From NCBI RefSeq assembly GCF_002078875.1, contig NC_034414.1, forward strand, positions 19,270,895 to 19,334,894: a stretch of DNA of 64,000 bases. Direction: 5' to 3'. Source of the DNA: Numida meleagris. Its lineage: Eukaryota > Chordata > Aves > Galliformes > Numididae. The notes beneath the pieces were generated by a model, which searched no databases, had not been told where the DNA came from, and saw only the letters and a program-made list of their open reading frames with translations. Each line of letters opens with the position of its first letter. Within the stretch, counting starts at the first letter, position 1. Below, piece by piece: positions 12,401 to 25,851 of this stretch. A program made the translations under genes and the position numbers.

Positions 12401-15400
12401 TACCTGATAGGAAGATGCGGGCACCTTGCTGGATGAAATCTTGAGCTCTGTGAAAGGATAGGGATTTATCTGAGTAGAAAGAAAGAGTGTTCCCACTCTT
12501 GATTCTGTAGATATCAATCTCATTCACTCATTGCTGGTTTTATGCACAATCACTCCTCAGTTGCTCAAGCAGAATAATGCAGCTGGCAATAGATTTCATT
12601 TTATATCTTGCTTGGAAAAAATAACATATGCAAGAACATCTGGAGAGCATGCCCTCCTCCCTCTGGACATAAAAGAATGACAGAGATAGTGGCAGAACTG
12701 CTCAGAGGCTTGGCAGCACCCCACAAAATATCTCATGTTGTCACACTCATTTGTCACACTGAACAACTGGATTCTTTCTCAGTAGGCTACGTAGAACAGC
12801 ATCTGTAATATCCTGGTATTTGTAGTGAAATATACACTTAAAGCAGAGGTCACTCAGTACAGAGAAGTCTCCACCTCGTTTCTGGCCCTCTCCTTAAATA
12901 CTGTGCAACAACTGTATTCAAAGCACTCTGTGCCTGTGCACTCCCTTCACACAACCAGGGAGAAGATAGTGGAAAAAGAATCCAATTTCTTCCTCCTCTC
13001 TGTATATTATTGGCTTCACTATATTCCCGTCTAGTAAGAAGTTGCTCCCCACAGTCTCAAAGACACTTAAAAGCCAACTTCTGCTAACCCATTCCTTCCC
13101 TCCCTGCAACACCTCCTCCCAAGGGTTACACTATGCTCCCTGCTCAGTTTTCTCTGGCTCTGTTATGAAGATTTCAAGCAATAAAAAAAAAGAATTCTGC
13201 GTTGATATATTGTACACTGGCGCTTCAAACCTTTTCTTCAGCAATTACAGCCTGCAATGCCATCAAAGACTACTCCCATCTCCAAACTTGTGTTACTGGA
13301 GCATGGAAATAATTGGCTACAAAGATTCCTTTTGGGGATACTGAGCAGAGATGTGCAACGCCTTGGAAAAAAAAGGTTCCTTACAATGCTGTCAAACAAA
13401 TATCTCATTACTTCTTTAAGCAGAACACCCTCTGACTTTCTGGGATTGTATGGCTTAGCTCCAAATGAAAGAGCAGATTTATTTTTAAAGCATGCAATAT
13501 TAGTGTGCACTGAAATAAACTCACCAGAACAATCAGTGCTCTTGTTTCAGGGAACACACTCGCAAATGGAACAAGAGGCGCTGATATGACTTACTGCCAG
13601 GCTCCGCACACTGAAAGGATCCTAGCTGGATTTACACATGCAGTCTGCAGCATCCAGCATTCAAAACAGTTGGTCAGCATTTGCCTTTGGAAATGTTTTT
13701 CATCACAGCGCTTCACTGATGTGTTCTTTCTGTCTAGAATTCCCAGTTTAGGTTTGACAAATAAGCACAGTGCTTGCATTTGTTTGTTTCATTTTCATTA
13801 AAAGTTCATGTGACTCTGAAAAATCTTGCTATTAAAAATATATATACTTGTCAGCTTGAAAGAGACATAAAAATAATCAGTCCCATTAAAAGTTACATTG
13901 TGTGCCCTACACTGACATATTTTAAAGGCAGAACTAACAGTTAATGGAAAATGCAGATGTGTTGCATTCATGAGCATATCTTCATGAATATATCCTTTTT
14001 CCTTTAAGTTTGTGGAAGTTCTGTCTATAGATCCACCCTTTTTAAATTTAGCCAAGAAAAAAAAAAGAAAAAACTAGCAACAAAAATGACATCTGACAAG
14101 CACTGAGAAAAGTGTCAACAAACCCAAAAGTTGTTGTGTGACAGACTTGATAGCAAGACTGATAAGAAGGGTGTGCAGGAACATAGCTACCTGGCAACTA
14201 TGTCAAAGGCCTAACTGCAGACAATTCATAACAGGAATCTCCAAAGGCTCTGCAGGAGACAAGACAGCTGCTGAAAGACAAGGAGAATATGCACTCCAGC
14301 TTCTTTTCAAACTGTTTTTCTCCTGCTTTGAATTTGAATCAGGACATGAATTGGAACAGCAACTATTAGGACAGTTTGGCACCTCTAAGGGAAAATTTCC
14401 AATGAAATAAGCCACCTCAATTTTATTGACAGTAGTGGAGATAAGCTAGTTAATGATGAATTTGCCCACCGTATCTTCAAAGTTATAACACCTTCAGATT
14501 TGTCCTTGACTGTTGTTACCCTGTTACGCGAGAGATCTGCCAGATCGCTCTATACCTCAGTTTACCCTCCAGTAAATCAAATGCAATGCCACTCAAACAG
14601 TGCTATTACAGTGCGGAAACAGCTGTGCAGGTCACTGTAGAAACACAGTGTTCTTATTGCCATTATAGCTTCGATGAAACATTCTCACTTGAAGGGCTCT
14701 GGGGAAACAAGGAGATGGGCAAGGTAGCAAGAACACCAGAGACTCCAAAACACAGAAACCTGGCACTGCACTGCTACAAAAGTGGCTGAGCCTGGAGGCT
14801 TCTGTCACTTCACACTCACAGCAGGGCTCCGGAGTAGGGACATCGTACGCACATCTGCCTCAGAATAGAAGAAAGAAGAAAGCAGTGTATTCTTGAACTT
14901 GGGTTGGTGGCAACAGACCACATACCTGTTCTGGTAGCACTCACATAGACCAGAGCCCTCTTGTAAAATCTTGTATGGAAAATACTAAGGCATTGTTACA
15001 TACTATTGAGAATTACTCGTGCTTCATAAGAACAATTTTTCCCTGTTTTATGACCTTCTTCTGTCTCAACATACATTACTGGATTTGACATCAGCATCAC
15101 TTCTGGGTAGCATTTATTTTACAAAGCAAATATTAGGACTCATATTTCTTGCTAAAGTTCATCACCACAGGAAGGTCAGCTAGGAAAACTGGTGTGAGTG
15201 TGCATATGCCATTATTTTGCATAGTTGCCTTTGCAAGTGTGACTTACTCTGTGTACATTCTTCCAAGGCGAAGTATTAGATGCAATTAAGAGAAGCTAGT
15301 GCAAACCTTAAGGTACATCTTAATAACTTTACTTAGTAACAAGCCATCCTGTGCCTGCTATTTTTAAATGCTAGATTCCAATTACCACAATTAAAAACAA

Positions 15401-18400
15401 AAAAAACCCCAGAAAACAGAGGAACAGTTACACTGATAATAATACACAATTTCCATAGGATAGGCATCTAAGTGTTACTCATACACTGACACTTACAAAT
15501 ACAGTCCTTACAAAAAGTATAAGTGACCTGGCATTCCAATTTATTATAGACACATCTGATCTTGCTGTGCCTAATTCTCCTTAAGTTGGCACCACACAGT
15601 AATTATTGCAGTCAGCAAGAGCTGCAGTGAGAACATGGACCAGCAGTTCATTGCACTCACTCTTGGCATAGTAATAATGCATATCAAATGAATCAAGTCA
15701 AAATCCTGGAGCACTCTTACACCAGAGTCACCACCGGCTTTATTTCTGCTTTTTTCTATTTTGTTAAACCACTCAGCTTAAGAGAGTTACAACAGCATAA
15801 AACTAAACTCACCAGCAGTTTGCTTTCTGCTCAGTCAGTTGACTGATAATCTTTTAAACACCTTTCTCCTGTACTTTACCACTGACTTAATAAACCATTG
15901 TGCTTTTATTGTCAGATGCTGGGACTAATTTCATCAAAAAGCAGGGTGCTTTAATCCAATGTACTAAACTCCTATTATCTTCTAATAACACTTCCCAAAC
16001 ATTGTCTTTACAGAGAGAAAACAAAGAGAAAGCTAAGGTAGCCTAGCAAATTAAATCCCACCTGTGGCTAAGCAGAATGATGAAAATGAAACACATTATC
16101 AGAAAGGCACATGATTAGAAATGCCACTTCAATTCGCAACAAGCTTGTATCAACCTAGACATAGCCACCATCTTTCACACTGAGGATCATCAACTCTCAC
16201 TTCAAGACTCTTCCCAAAATGCTGCCAATATTTCATGTGCAAAAGTGATAAAAATACTATTTTGAAGAAAGAAAACACATACTGAAAAATAAGGTAGACA
16301 TGGCTGGCCTAATAACAACTCTCCCTTCCATGTGTTCACGTGTGCTTGCACACAGCATGTCTCGTGGCCCGCTGGGCAGCGTGATTGCTTCCACCTTGCA
16401 AAGCTCTTCACTTTTCTTTTTCTCCATCTGAATGAAAGCTCTGTCTGCCATTCTGAGAGCATCTGATGAGGTGCAGAGTGAGACGACCACCGCATTTGGC
16501 CCCAAGTCCCAGACGTAAAAACACCACAGTAGAGCAAATGGAGGCAAGTCCCCAGAGACATCTTCCTGACACTGTACGTAAAAACCAAAATCATTTCAAT
16601 TTATGATTTGGGAGTTAAAATAAGCTCCCTGAGCAGGTGTAAAAAGGTAGAGCTTTCACAAAACAACAGTTCTCATTGCAAGGATGTACCGAATCTTCCC
16701 TGCTCATGAAATGGAAACAGGTTTTGCTGAACAAAACAAATGGTCATCAAAATATCACATTACAAAAGCAAGTGACTGATAGCTTTATTCTGGCCAGAAC
16801 AAAGGGAAATTTTATGCTGTGATTGCACAGTGGGAACTGTGTACAGGACTGGACCTCTTGTGAGCTTTGATAGAAAAAAAGGAAAACTTCTCATAAACTG
16901 TTAGCTATTTAAATTAAGATACAGGAACGAAGGCAATCAGAAAGGCTTTCCCTTATGAAACAAGCTGTTCTATGGGACAGGAACTGGTTTTTATTTGTGG
17001 CTGCAGAGGATAGAAAGAAAAGAATTTAATGTATAGCAAGCAGATACCGGCAGGTGTTAGGAAAACTTGCCCAGTGATGAAGACAGTGACATTCTAAGGA
17101 GTAGGAGGCAGGAGCTGGAGGATGTCCCTCATTGCCCCTGTTGTTTTAGCAAAGACTGGTCAGAGGTGAGAGCCGAGCAACTCATCCTTTCTCAGATGAG
17201 GGATGGAAAACCTCCCAGATCCCTTGCAGTATTACTTCCTCTGAGACTACAGCGGCTGTAAGTCTTACAGCAAGTGTTTTGGTGTTCACTGATGTGGAAT
17301 AAGCACTAATACAAACACACAGCAAAGAGCTTTGATTGCTTGATTGCCTTTAATCTCTTCCTAATTATCAGTCTCTCTCAGCCAGTGAATGTGTTTTACA
17401 GTTTGTGCTGGGATGAGGAGCCAAGCTGCTCTCCTCCAGCCAGGTTTGGCGTGCTGAATCCCCAGCAGAGACATCAGGGCTCTAAAGCCCCGTTATTTTC
17501 CAAATATCAAGGAGTTCTGAGGCACCAAAGATGTCAGTGGTGTTCATTAGTGGGAAGACTGCCACAGACACGTCTCTACGCACACTTGATTAATAACATG
17601 ATCTTCAACCACTAAAAATAACCTAGAATTTCTGTTTCCTTCAGCAACCTGGGGTTCCACCACAACCCATATATCACAGAAGTGTGAAAATTCATACTTT
17701 ACACATCCCAGAACAGGACCAGTGTTCATTCCCTCTTTAACCATGAGTCTTTGTTGTTTTAATCCCTGGTGTCTATTTGTAGTCCTTGTACCTATTCATG
17801 GATAAAAGCATGACTGTTTATTTATAGTGAACTTTTTCCAAAGAGTTTTATTTTAAAGCCTGACTAATCTTTGCTGCGCCATGGACTAGGCTGATCTCTA
17901 GGTAAATCTTAGCTTAGATTGGTGGTGAGCTGCACAAAGACACTGACTACGTTTTCAATTAATCCTCTTTTATATCCACCCTTAGAAGAAGGTAAGGAAG
18001 GCACATAAAAAGCCAGAAGTCATGTAATGCTTCTGTGGGACTCGAGTACAGCCTGGAAAGTTGGGGGAAGCCACAAGCATTTCATTGTCTCCTATTTCTT
18101 CCCATGGTATTTTTAGCAGCGCTGTAACACATGGATTTATCTGCTCTGCCTGCAATTATCCACTGCATCTCAGAGACAGGAAAAACATACATCTGCTTGC
18201 TCAGATTTTCTTACTTTTATCTTTGCCTCTCCAGCGAGGCTGTTGGGAAAAAAGAGAAGGGCTGGTGGAGAAACATATATCAGTTTATGGAATGGTGGAG
18301 TTTTAGATGGCTCTTCTCTGTCCTTGGCCTTGCAGCTGCTAAAATGGAGTGTCCCCTTGCCTTGTAGCAGTGGTATGGCTATTGCAGGTGCTGGGGAGGA

Positions 18401-19961
18401 GCTAGCATAAAGGTGAGGGCCACCTAGCCATTGTGCAGTGAACAGGTGGGAAATCTCCAGTGTCAGGGAGGTCTCAAAGGCAGAAATGCCTCCTCAAAAC
18501 ACCACCACAGCAGGCACGTGAGTATGTGGAAGGCCATGATGAGGGCAAATAGCACACTCCCTGTGTCCTGAAGTGAAAATCTAAGCCTTGGATTAACCCT
18601 GGCTGAGTAGAGGTTGAGCACCAAATATGTTTTCCTAATCCACACTGGAGAAATGGGCACTTGGAAAATGGGGGAGCTCTGACAAGAACTTCCCATTTCA
18701 CTTTCCCAATTTCAGTCTCAAGCACAGACCTCAGTCTGATTTTCTTCAGCATGAAAAAAATCTGGGCTTTAGCTCCCTGTTGTGCTCTGCTCTGCAGATA
18801 GTATGAACGCAGTCTTCATTTTTCCAAGTAGAGGCTGCTTATGAGCAGGCACTGCAAAATCAAACTTGACCTCTTCTGCCCCAAGCTTAAATTAATCCTC
18901 CTCTCCTTTCCATTCTGGGGAGGGAAGAAAAGGAATACAAGTACAAAAAACCACTGGAGATCACATTTTAGTGAAATGATACTTAGATGTACTATTCAGC
19001 TTGAGATGTTTATTGAATGCCTGGGCAGTGGTACACTTCGCAAATACAAGTAAATGCCTCTAGAAATATTTGAATGAATTTTATAAACGAGGCTCTGGCT
19101 GTAGCATTTTGCCCCTTTTGGGATGTGAATTTGAGACCTTACATCCCCTGGCTAATGGCCTCAACACCCTTGTGGGAGAAATCCAGCAAGCAGGGCAGGA
19201 CTTGGCACTGCCGACCTGCAGAGCCCTGTGCCACCCACTGTCCTGGGGGGTCACTGGGCTGATGCAGGTTGAAAGACGAGAAGTAGATGTCAGGGAAGGG
19301 CAGAAAATAGCAAAAAGCAGCACTGCGTTTGCTATCATCAGAACTCCTGGGGTGTGGAGTAATTCTCTATTTTTGTCTCAGCCATGAAGCAATCAATGAC
19401 TGTCCAAATCAGCATGCTGAGCACATCAGAGACCAGGGCCTTTCCCAATCACCAGCACACAGTTGCATTATCCAGACCTTCAGGAGGTCTGTTACATCCT
19501 GCCCTGGGGAATGAATGGTAACAAGCACAGAGCAGGCAAAAAATACGTAGTATTCCCAAACCATGAGGATTCTCATGAAATATTACTGCTTTTTTTTTTG
19601 CTTTTCCTTTTCCTCTTTTTATTTTTTTTTTTGTTCCCATCTGATTTGTAATGCTTCTTTTTTTTTCAGTCACAAGGAAGAGGGAGTTGCCTTGAATATT
19701 CCTGAATCATGATTCCATCCGAGTTTACTGAATCTGCCAAGGAGAGCCCGCCCGCTCATGCTATAGCCCCGTGCATTCTCCACAGGCCAGGCCTGTCCAT
19801 CCCTGCTGCCTGGCTGTTTTCAATGGATTATGTTTCAGGATCATTCCTAGGCTGTAGTAAATACGCACCACTTCCTACTTCCCACCACTCACTGCACTCT
19901 GCACAAGGGAGAAATATTTTCTTTCCTGCTAAAGAGCAGCTTTTGGACAGCAATGCAGATC
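9412..19961. other. Intronic sequence, no gene recognised
   Basis: About 10.5 kb of unique SLC1A2 intron. Homopolymer and pyrimidine-rich runs occur around 19587-19668. Frames such as 16202-16594 on the minus strand lack any recognisable domain. No transposon end was identified. Confidence 0.7.
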
Positions 19962-20024
19962 ACAGAATCATAGAATCACCCAAGTTGGAAGGGATCCATA
20001 AGGATCATTGAGTCCAACTCTTGA
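19962..20024 (-). mobile_element. CR1 LINE 3' tail fragment, minus orientation
   Basis: Begins with CAGAATCATAGAATCA (reverse complement of the CR1 terminal octamers), followed by CAAGTTGGAAGGGATCCATA and a short conserved 3' segment. Only about 60 bases remain. Confidence 0.85.
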
Positions 20025-20314
20025 TGAAGAAACGGGAGACAAGCAGTTGTCCTCCTTGCTGCTAGGCACACTGAGCATGCTGAGCTTCCTGGTGGAAGCT
20101 CTCAAGACCAGAGGACAACAGGATACCACAGCAAAAAAAGGAAGACGGGGTATTTTTATTCTCCATTAGTGCCTTTGGACCTCTCTCCTCTCCAAAAATG
20201 CTCTAACCTAGCTGCCTAGTACGTTGCCTTCAAAATTACCTGAGAAAGCAGGGTGTGTGCCTTGAGATATACTGGAATTATTTGTCCAGTCTGCCCATTA
20301 AAGGTTTAAGGAAT

Positions 20315-20630
20315 TGTATGGGAACTGCTGAGTCACAGCCTGTACCACTGATTGAGCACCTGGAGGAAAGACCCAGTCAGCCCTGGGAGCACAGGTGAAG
20401 GCAATTCACCTGTGTGACTCTCAGGCCTCATTTAAGGGCTGACTGCCACTGGGGAAGGATCTTTTCCTGGAGATCCCTCTTTGGTGGAAGCTTTTCCCTG
20501 TGAACCCAGAATCTTCTGATACAGGTGAGTGATCTACTTCTCTTCCTTTGTAGCACCGTTCTATCATGCCAGTCCTTCCACCTCTTTTTGTAACACCTTT
20601 TCCATTGCATTGATCTTTCTGATTGGTACA
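20315..20630 (+). mobile_element. Solo LTR of an endogenous retrovirus-like element, copy 1
   Basis: A 316-base element running from TGTATGGGAAC to GATTGGTACA, so with TGTA...TACA inverted ends. It is flanked by GGAAT (20310-20314) and GGAAC (20631-20635), a 5-base target duplication with one mismatch. The sequence is homologous along its length to 45386-45710. CATTTAAG may be its TATA box. No internal retroviral region adjoins it, so it is a solo LTR left by recombination. The orientation given is TG-to-CA on the plus strand, that is, antisense to SLC1A2. Family not named; a 5-base duplication fits several ERV classes. Confidence 0.85.
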
Positions 20631-23414
20631 GGAACTTATTTTCCATTAAATCCCCTGACAATTTATGTAACAGTCTAATGAATCTTGCCATTAATAGATA
20701 AATATATGCGTACATTTGGATTTTTTTCAGTGAATTCAAGCTCATTTCCCCCTTTTTTCTCTAATCTGAATATTCCCAATTGTATCTTACAGGGACTAGG
20801 CAAAATAACTTGCTTCCTTTCCTGATGGTGCCAACACTGGACCCAACCTGCAGCAGTACATCTCAGCTCTCACTTACAACTTCCACTAAAATCATGGCTT
20901 TTCCTTCCCATGGGAATAAAGGTAAAGGCCTTTATCAGGCTTTTTTCTGATTTCAGTGGCTCTGCACAGAAAACTTACTTCTAACAAAAACCCGACAAGA
21001 AGCAAGAATCTGTGCTTTGAGCTTCATGTTTCTGCACAAAGCCTGCTGTGCTGCCGCTCATCTGGGGGCAGCTGCTTGGCCAATCCTGCTCCTAGCTTTT
21101 CTGGCTGACTGAAGTCCACAATCCCCTCTGAAATGGGATCATTCATTTACTTCCACAAAGCTGCAGAGAAGCACGATCTGGCTGGAACAGCTGCCAAAAA
21201 AAGCTGCCTACTCTTCAGTTTATTGCTTTTCCCAGAAAAGATCCCGGCACCTGCCAGGTGAGCCAGCAAAGGAAGGCATCTCACAGCTCTGATTTCCTGG
21301 TTTTACCTTTTTCCAAAGGACTCATTAAGAGCCTGGGATAGACAGACTGGCAGATACAGCTCACGCCTGCTTGGTTTGGGTTATAGTATCTGCCCTAGAC
21401 CATCAGCTTTGCTTTTCAAACCTTGCACATGAAACCTGCCTTTGGTCTTTTTCCTGCACATCAGAGCCTAGCTGGAGTGTGAAGAGAGGAAGAGAAAAGC
21501 TGCAGAAAATCAGCATTATCAAAGGTAACAATTGTCAGCATACAGTGACATCTGAACACAACAGCTGTCCTGACAGGGAAAGCTGGGCTGGAAGAAGACC
21601 CCCACTCTCTCATAGAGAGAGTGGAGTGGAGAGTAGAGGTTAATAACTGTGTGTTCCTTAAATTTCAAAGATTTTCTGCCATTCTTTTAACAAAAAGTTG
21701 GTACAGTCAGAATGTAATTCTTAAAGTACCAATTAAATTCCTTAGTGAGAAAATCTTTAGTTATTCAGATTGGCTTAATCTTAATAACACTGATTGTACA
21801 TACATGAGGAAAATCTGATAAGCAGGATCGTATTTTAAAATAGCATAAAACCTTCCAACAGCAGTTATTCAGAACCTTCTGAAAAAGTGAATATTCAGTT
21901 AACCAATTTTGTGAGCTTAAAGAAGTTGTCTGACCCTTACAAGAATGGCTGCCATCGTTGGCAGTGTTAGAATGAAGAAGTATACATTGCAGTTTGTCAT
22001 TACCAAATGTATTAAAAACCTTTGAATCTTCTGCAATATCTTTACAATCATGTAAAGAAAAGCTGTATGAAAAAAGAGCAAGCATCAGACACACTTTTCC
22101 CTCAGTTTTGACTTTTATAGCTACCACCTAAATTCTAAATAGTAAGAGTCAGGAGGCATTTCCTATATAAAATTTATAACAAGTGAGTTTGCAATTGGAA
22201 TTTTGAAACTCAGAGGAAGAGGCTCCCTTTTAAACATAACCTATTCTGCCTGTCAGTTAATGGTTAAATAAGCTGCCAGAGCTGCTTAAAGCTTGAGAGT
22301 AGATGACAAAGCTCCAGGAAAAATATATAAAGAAAACAAAAAAAAGCTTCTGGCTTACATACTGTACTATGAACTCCCAGTGCTATGGATATCCTGCAGT
22401 ATTTTCATAAAACACATGACACTGCAGTGCACAGCCATAAGTAATAGGATTTTCAATTTTCTGCTGCTGGAAAGCATAAATAATTTACTCCTGAATGACA
22501 GTATTAGGTTACCATAGTAATGCCGAAGATCTCTATTCACAAAAACATACTTGGGCTGTTTTGAACATGAACAGTGCATGTCTTGACAAAGGGTAGATGC
22601 GTATATGTGAAAGGTGATGTTGCCCCATAAAACATGCACTCTGCAACTGATTGAGTGATGCATTGTTCCTATAAATTTCAGACAAGCAGAAGGTCAAGCC
22701 TCTGCTGATACAAATTGACAGAACTGCACAGAAGTCAGCAGAGTGATGACCACTGAACACGAGCAGGAAATAAATCTCACAGTCTGCAGTCTCCTGCCTG
22801 AGGGAAAGTCGCAATAAATACTCTTCATTTCCATTTTCTTTCTGCTGGGTTTCATGTCCATATTGTAACAGGATGTATTTGTCCTAGTGTGTGTGCATAC
22901 ACCAGTACGTACAACTGCCTTCCATGCTACAGAAGCTCACATCCCATTTTTGCACAGCTCCTTCGGTTCCCTGGAACCTCAAAGTACATCAGGAGGAGTG
23001 GTGTGGGATACACAGGTGCTTTGTGCTGCTGCCCATGATTTCAGAAGGAGGGTCTTGTAGCTTAGGCCATTCTTACAAGCATGCAGCCATACCGGTAGCC
23101 TGGAGAGGATGAGATTTTTCAAACGCACACAAGTGTATGCTTGAGTGTTTGAAGGCCTCTGCAAGACCATACTGAAGCAGCTCTGAGGCCTTCCTGCTCA
23201 TGGACAAATACTGACTGAAATCTATTCTAGACTGCTCATTCAGCATCATTCATCAGCACACTGAGTTCATTCTGACCTATAGCAGGCAAAGACCATGCTA
23301 ACATAAGGTAAAACCATCAGGTAATCATGGTTCAAATTAAAAACAAAGGAAAATAAAAAGAATTTCAGAGAAACAGCACGTGGCAGTTCCTGAAAAGCAA
23401 ATGAAACTCAGGAT
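20631..23414. other. Intronic sequence, no gene recognised
   Basis: Unique intron sequence between the solo LTR and the next CR1 fragment; no repeat or exon identified. Confidence 0.65.
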
Positions 23415-23676
23415 GGGATAGGACAAGGGGAGTGGTTTTAAATTAAAAGAGGGGAGACTTAGCTTAGGTGTTGGGGGAAAATTTTTCCTCATAGGGTGGT
23501 GAGGCCCTGGCACAGCTGCCCAGAGGAGCTGTAGGTGCTCAAGGCCAGGTCAGATGGGGGCCTGGGCAGCCCCATCTGGTGGGGGGGGCAGCCCTGCCCA
23601 CAGCAGGAGGTGGAACTGGGTGGGCCCCTTCCAACCCAAGCCATTGTGTGATTTTATAATCCTAGCATTCTATGAT
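23415..23676 (+). mobile_element. CR1 LINE 3' fragment, plus orientation
   Basis: Contains GGGATAGGACAAGGGGAGTG, a segment resembling ATTTTTCCTCATAGGGTGGT, GAGGCCCTGGCACAGCTGCC and GGGCCCCTTCCAACCCAAGC, all typical of a CR1 3' region. It ends near a single ATTCTATGATGAG and lacks a clean octamer array, suggesting an older, diverged copy. No coding capacity. Confidence 0.92.
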
Positions 23677-25828
23677 GAGAGTATTTGGGATGAGCTGTGT
23701 GTATGGTGACAGGGAGAAGCTAAGAGGTGACAAAATTAATTCATATTCTTTTATGTAGTGCTGGAATATGACTGTCCACATGAACAGCACTGTAAGAACT
23801 GTGTTAATAATTGTATCTGCTTCTCTACAAAGAATTTTAGTTTCCTAGAGAAAGGGTGAAGTCAGAGGGCAGCTCTTTCAGTTCAGACTCCAGCCCTACA
23901 ATAACTGCACTCTTACTGCTTAACCCAGGGCAAGTTACATCAAGGCCAGCCTGCCGCCTGGCTGATGCACTATGGTACTGACTTCTCATGCCCAAACAGT
24001 ACATGGCAACAGAAACAAATTCCCACTGCTCAGGCTGACCAGCAGAGTTAGCACGAACCAAAACATATGCTGGTAACCACAGCTCACAGCTAAGGCAGTC
24101 ACAACTCCCCTTGCCTGGAGCTGCCATGAAACTCTCCAGCCCAGAGCACCTGAGCAACCTCACATCTGCCTACCACCAAATAATCCCTGAGCTGCCTCAT
24201 GCTCACAGGCTGCTTCAGGCAGCACAGCAAGGGCGTGAAACACCTACATCTCAGGCCTAACCATACAAAAAGGCAGTCTTCCAAGTCCATTTCCAACCAA
24301 GCCCAGCTCTTTTTGTACATCAAGCAACCACCTGCATGTCCCCATTTCAGTTTTACCAGCATGTTACTCTAAATCCAGGTAAAGCAGCATTAAGCAAATG
24401 CCCAGGGAGGAACAGATGGATCTTTTACCACATCATTAAAAAAATGTGATTTGCTGGCATTGATGATACGAACCACCACTCCCTTTCCCTTTTTCCCACT
24501 TTGGGGAGCCCCAGAAGATCACAGCCGTAACATTAAAAATATGTCATGATGTGTACTATGAAGCGGATCTGAGTAATGTGAATTCTATTTTTTTAATGTA
24601 GCAAGCCTTTGCTGTCCATCTGCTGGCAGAATTGAATTCCACGTTCATATTTTTCTAAGGCAGGAAAAAATGTGACTCCGTGACTGCTACTCAGAAATAG
24701 CACTGTCAGTGTATTCCTAAACACAGTTTCATTAGCTTACTTATGGTATTTCATTAAAAAAAGTCCACTTGCCATCTGTGAGCACCTCCCTGACAGCCTC
24801 ATTAGGGAAATGTCTACTTGGCTTGCTTTGGTTTTCCCAAGTTATCTTTATTTCATGCTAATTACAACCTCCCATGCAGCCCTGGTGTGTCCTTACGGTG
24901 ACATATTAATTACCATGTGGCAGCACTCACTGTCAGCAAAAAGCCCTGCAATGAAGGAACTGGGAATCTTCTGCACTTCACACCAGTGCCCCTGGGCTCT
25001 GCCTTTTATTTTCTCTGAGCCAACGCTGCTTCTTGCTTCCATGAGCGTCCCACAGCTGGGCAGACACAGCTCCACATCTCCCATCCTGCTCTGCTCACAC
25101 TCGCAGCACAAGGTTACACCACAAGGGAACAGGGCAAAGCCTGCAACAAGCAAAGGCCTGTGGCTCTGACACAGCTGAATTACATTTCTAAGATAAGTAA
25201 CTATGAGTCAAGTTCGTTTTGTGAATAAATCCAGTGGTTTTATTAGCTGCCAGGCTCAAACTTGCAGTGTCTCGTGTGCTACCAAGCGGCAGTCAGAAGG
25301 GACTGAAGGCAAAGTTGGTTCTCCATCCCCATCTCCTGGCCTCAGCCAGGTGGGCTCAGCGCAGCCAGAGACAATGAAGCTGGTGAACATGCGGTGAATG
25401 GAAAGAAGATGTGATTTTTAGGATGGCAAAACTTCTCCAAGTCTAGGAACCTAGTGTGACACAGGCAAAGGTATGCACATATACCATGCTGCCTATTTAC
25501 ACTTTGAAGGTATAGCAGGTACTTCACATTTGCTTTGGGGCAAGCGTACCTGCAGGAAAATTAACAGAGTAGCCAGCACACAGATAATTAGCCAAATAGC
25601 TTACTTCACAGAAGGCAAGCCCATACCTTTCCAGACTGAGTGTGAGCTTGTTTGAGAGTAGCTGTAAAGGACTCTCAACAAAGACTTTCAAATCAACAGA
25701 TATGTGGTAAAGCTTCAGAATTTATGTGCGATGCCACCTATCACGTATCATAGGGAAGTCCAGACTCAAGCAAAGAACAGCATACTACATTGACAATGAT
25801 GTTGGCCATACAGATAGCAGCCTCATGG

Positions 25829-25851
25829 AAAAAAAAAAAAAAAAAAAAAAA
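25829..25851. repeat. Poly(A) tract, 23 bases
   Basis: Uninterrupted A23 on the plus strand. No recognisable retrocopy or target duplication lies beside it, so it is recorded only as a homopolymer. Confidence 0.9.

Noticed and set aside
19587..19668. Long pyrimidine run ending in CAG, like a plus-strand splice acceptor
   Set aside because: It lies antisense within the SLC1A2 intron and is followed by no recognisable exon; simple low-complexity DNA explains it.
25829..25851. A23 as the tail of a retrocopied gene
   Set aside because: No recognisable coding or UTR sequence upstream and no target duplication seen.
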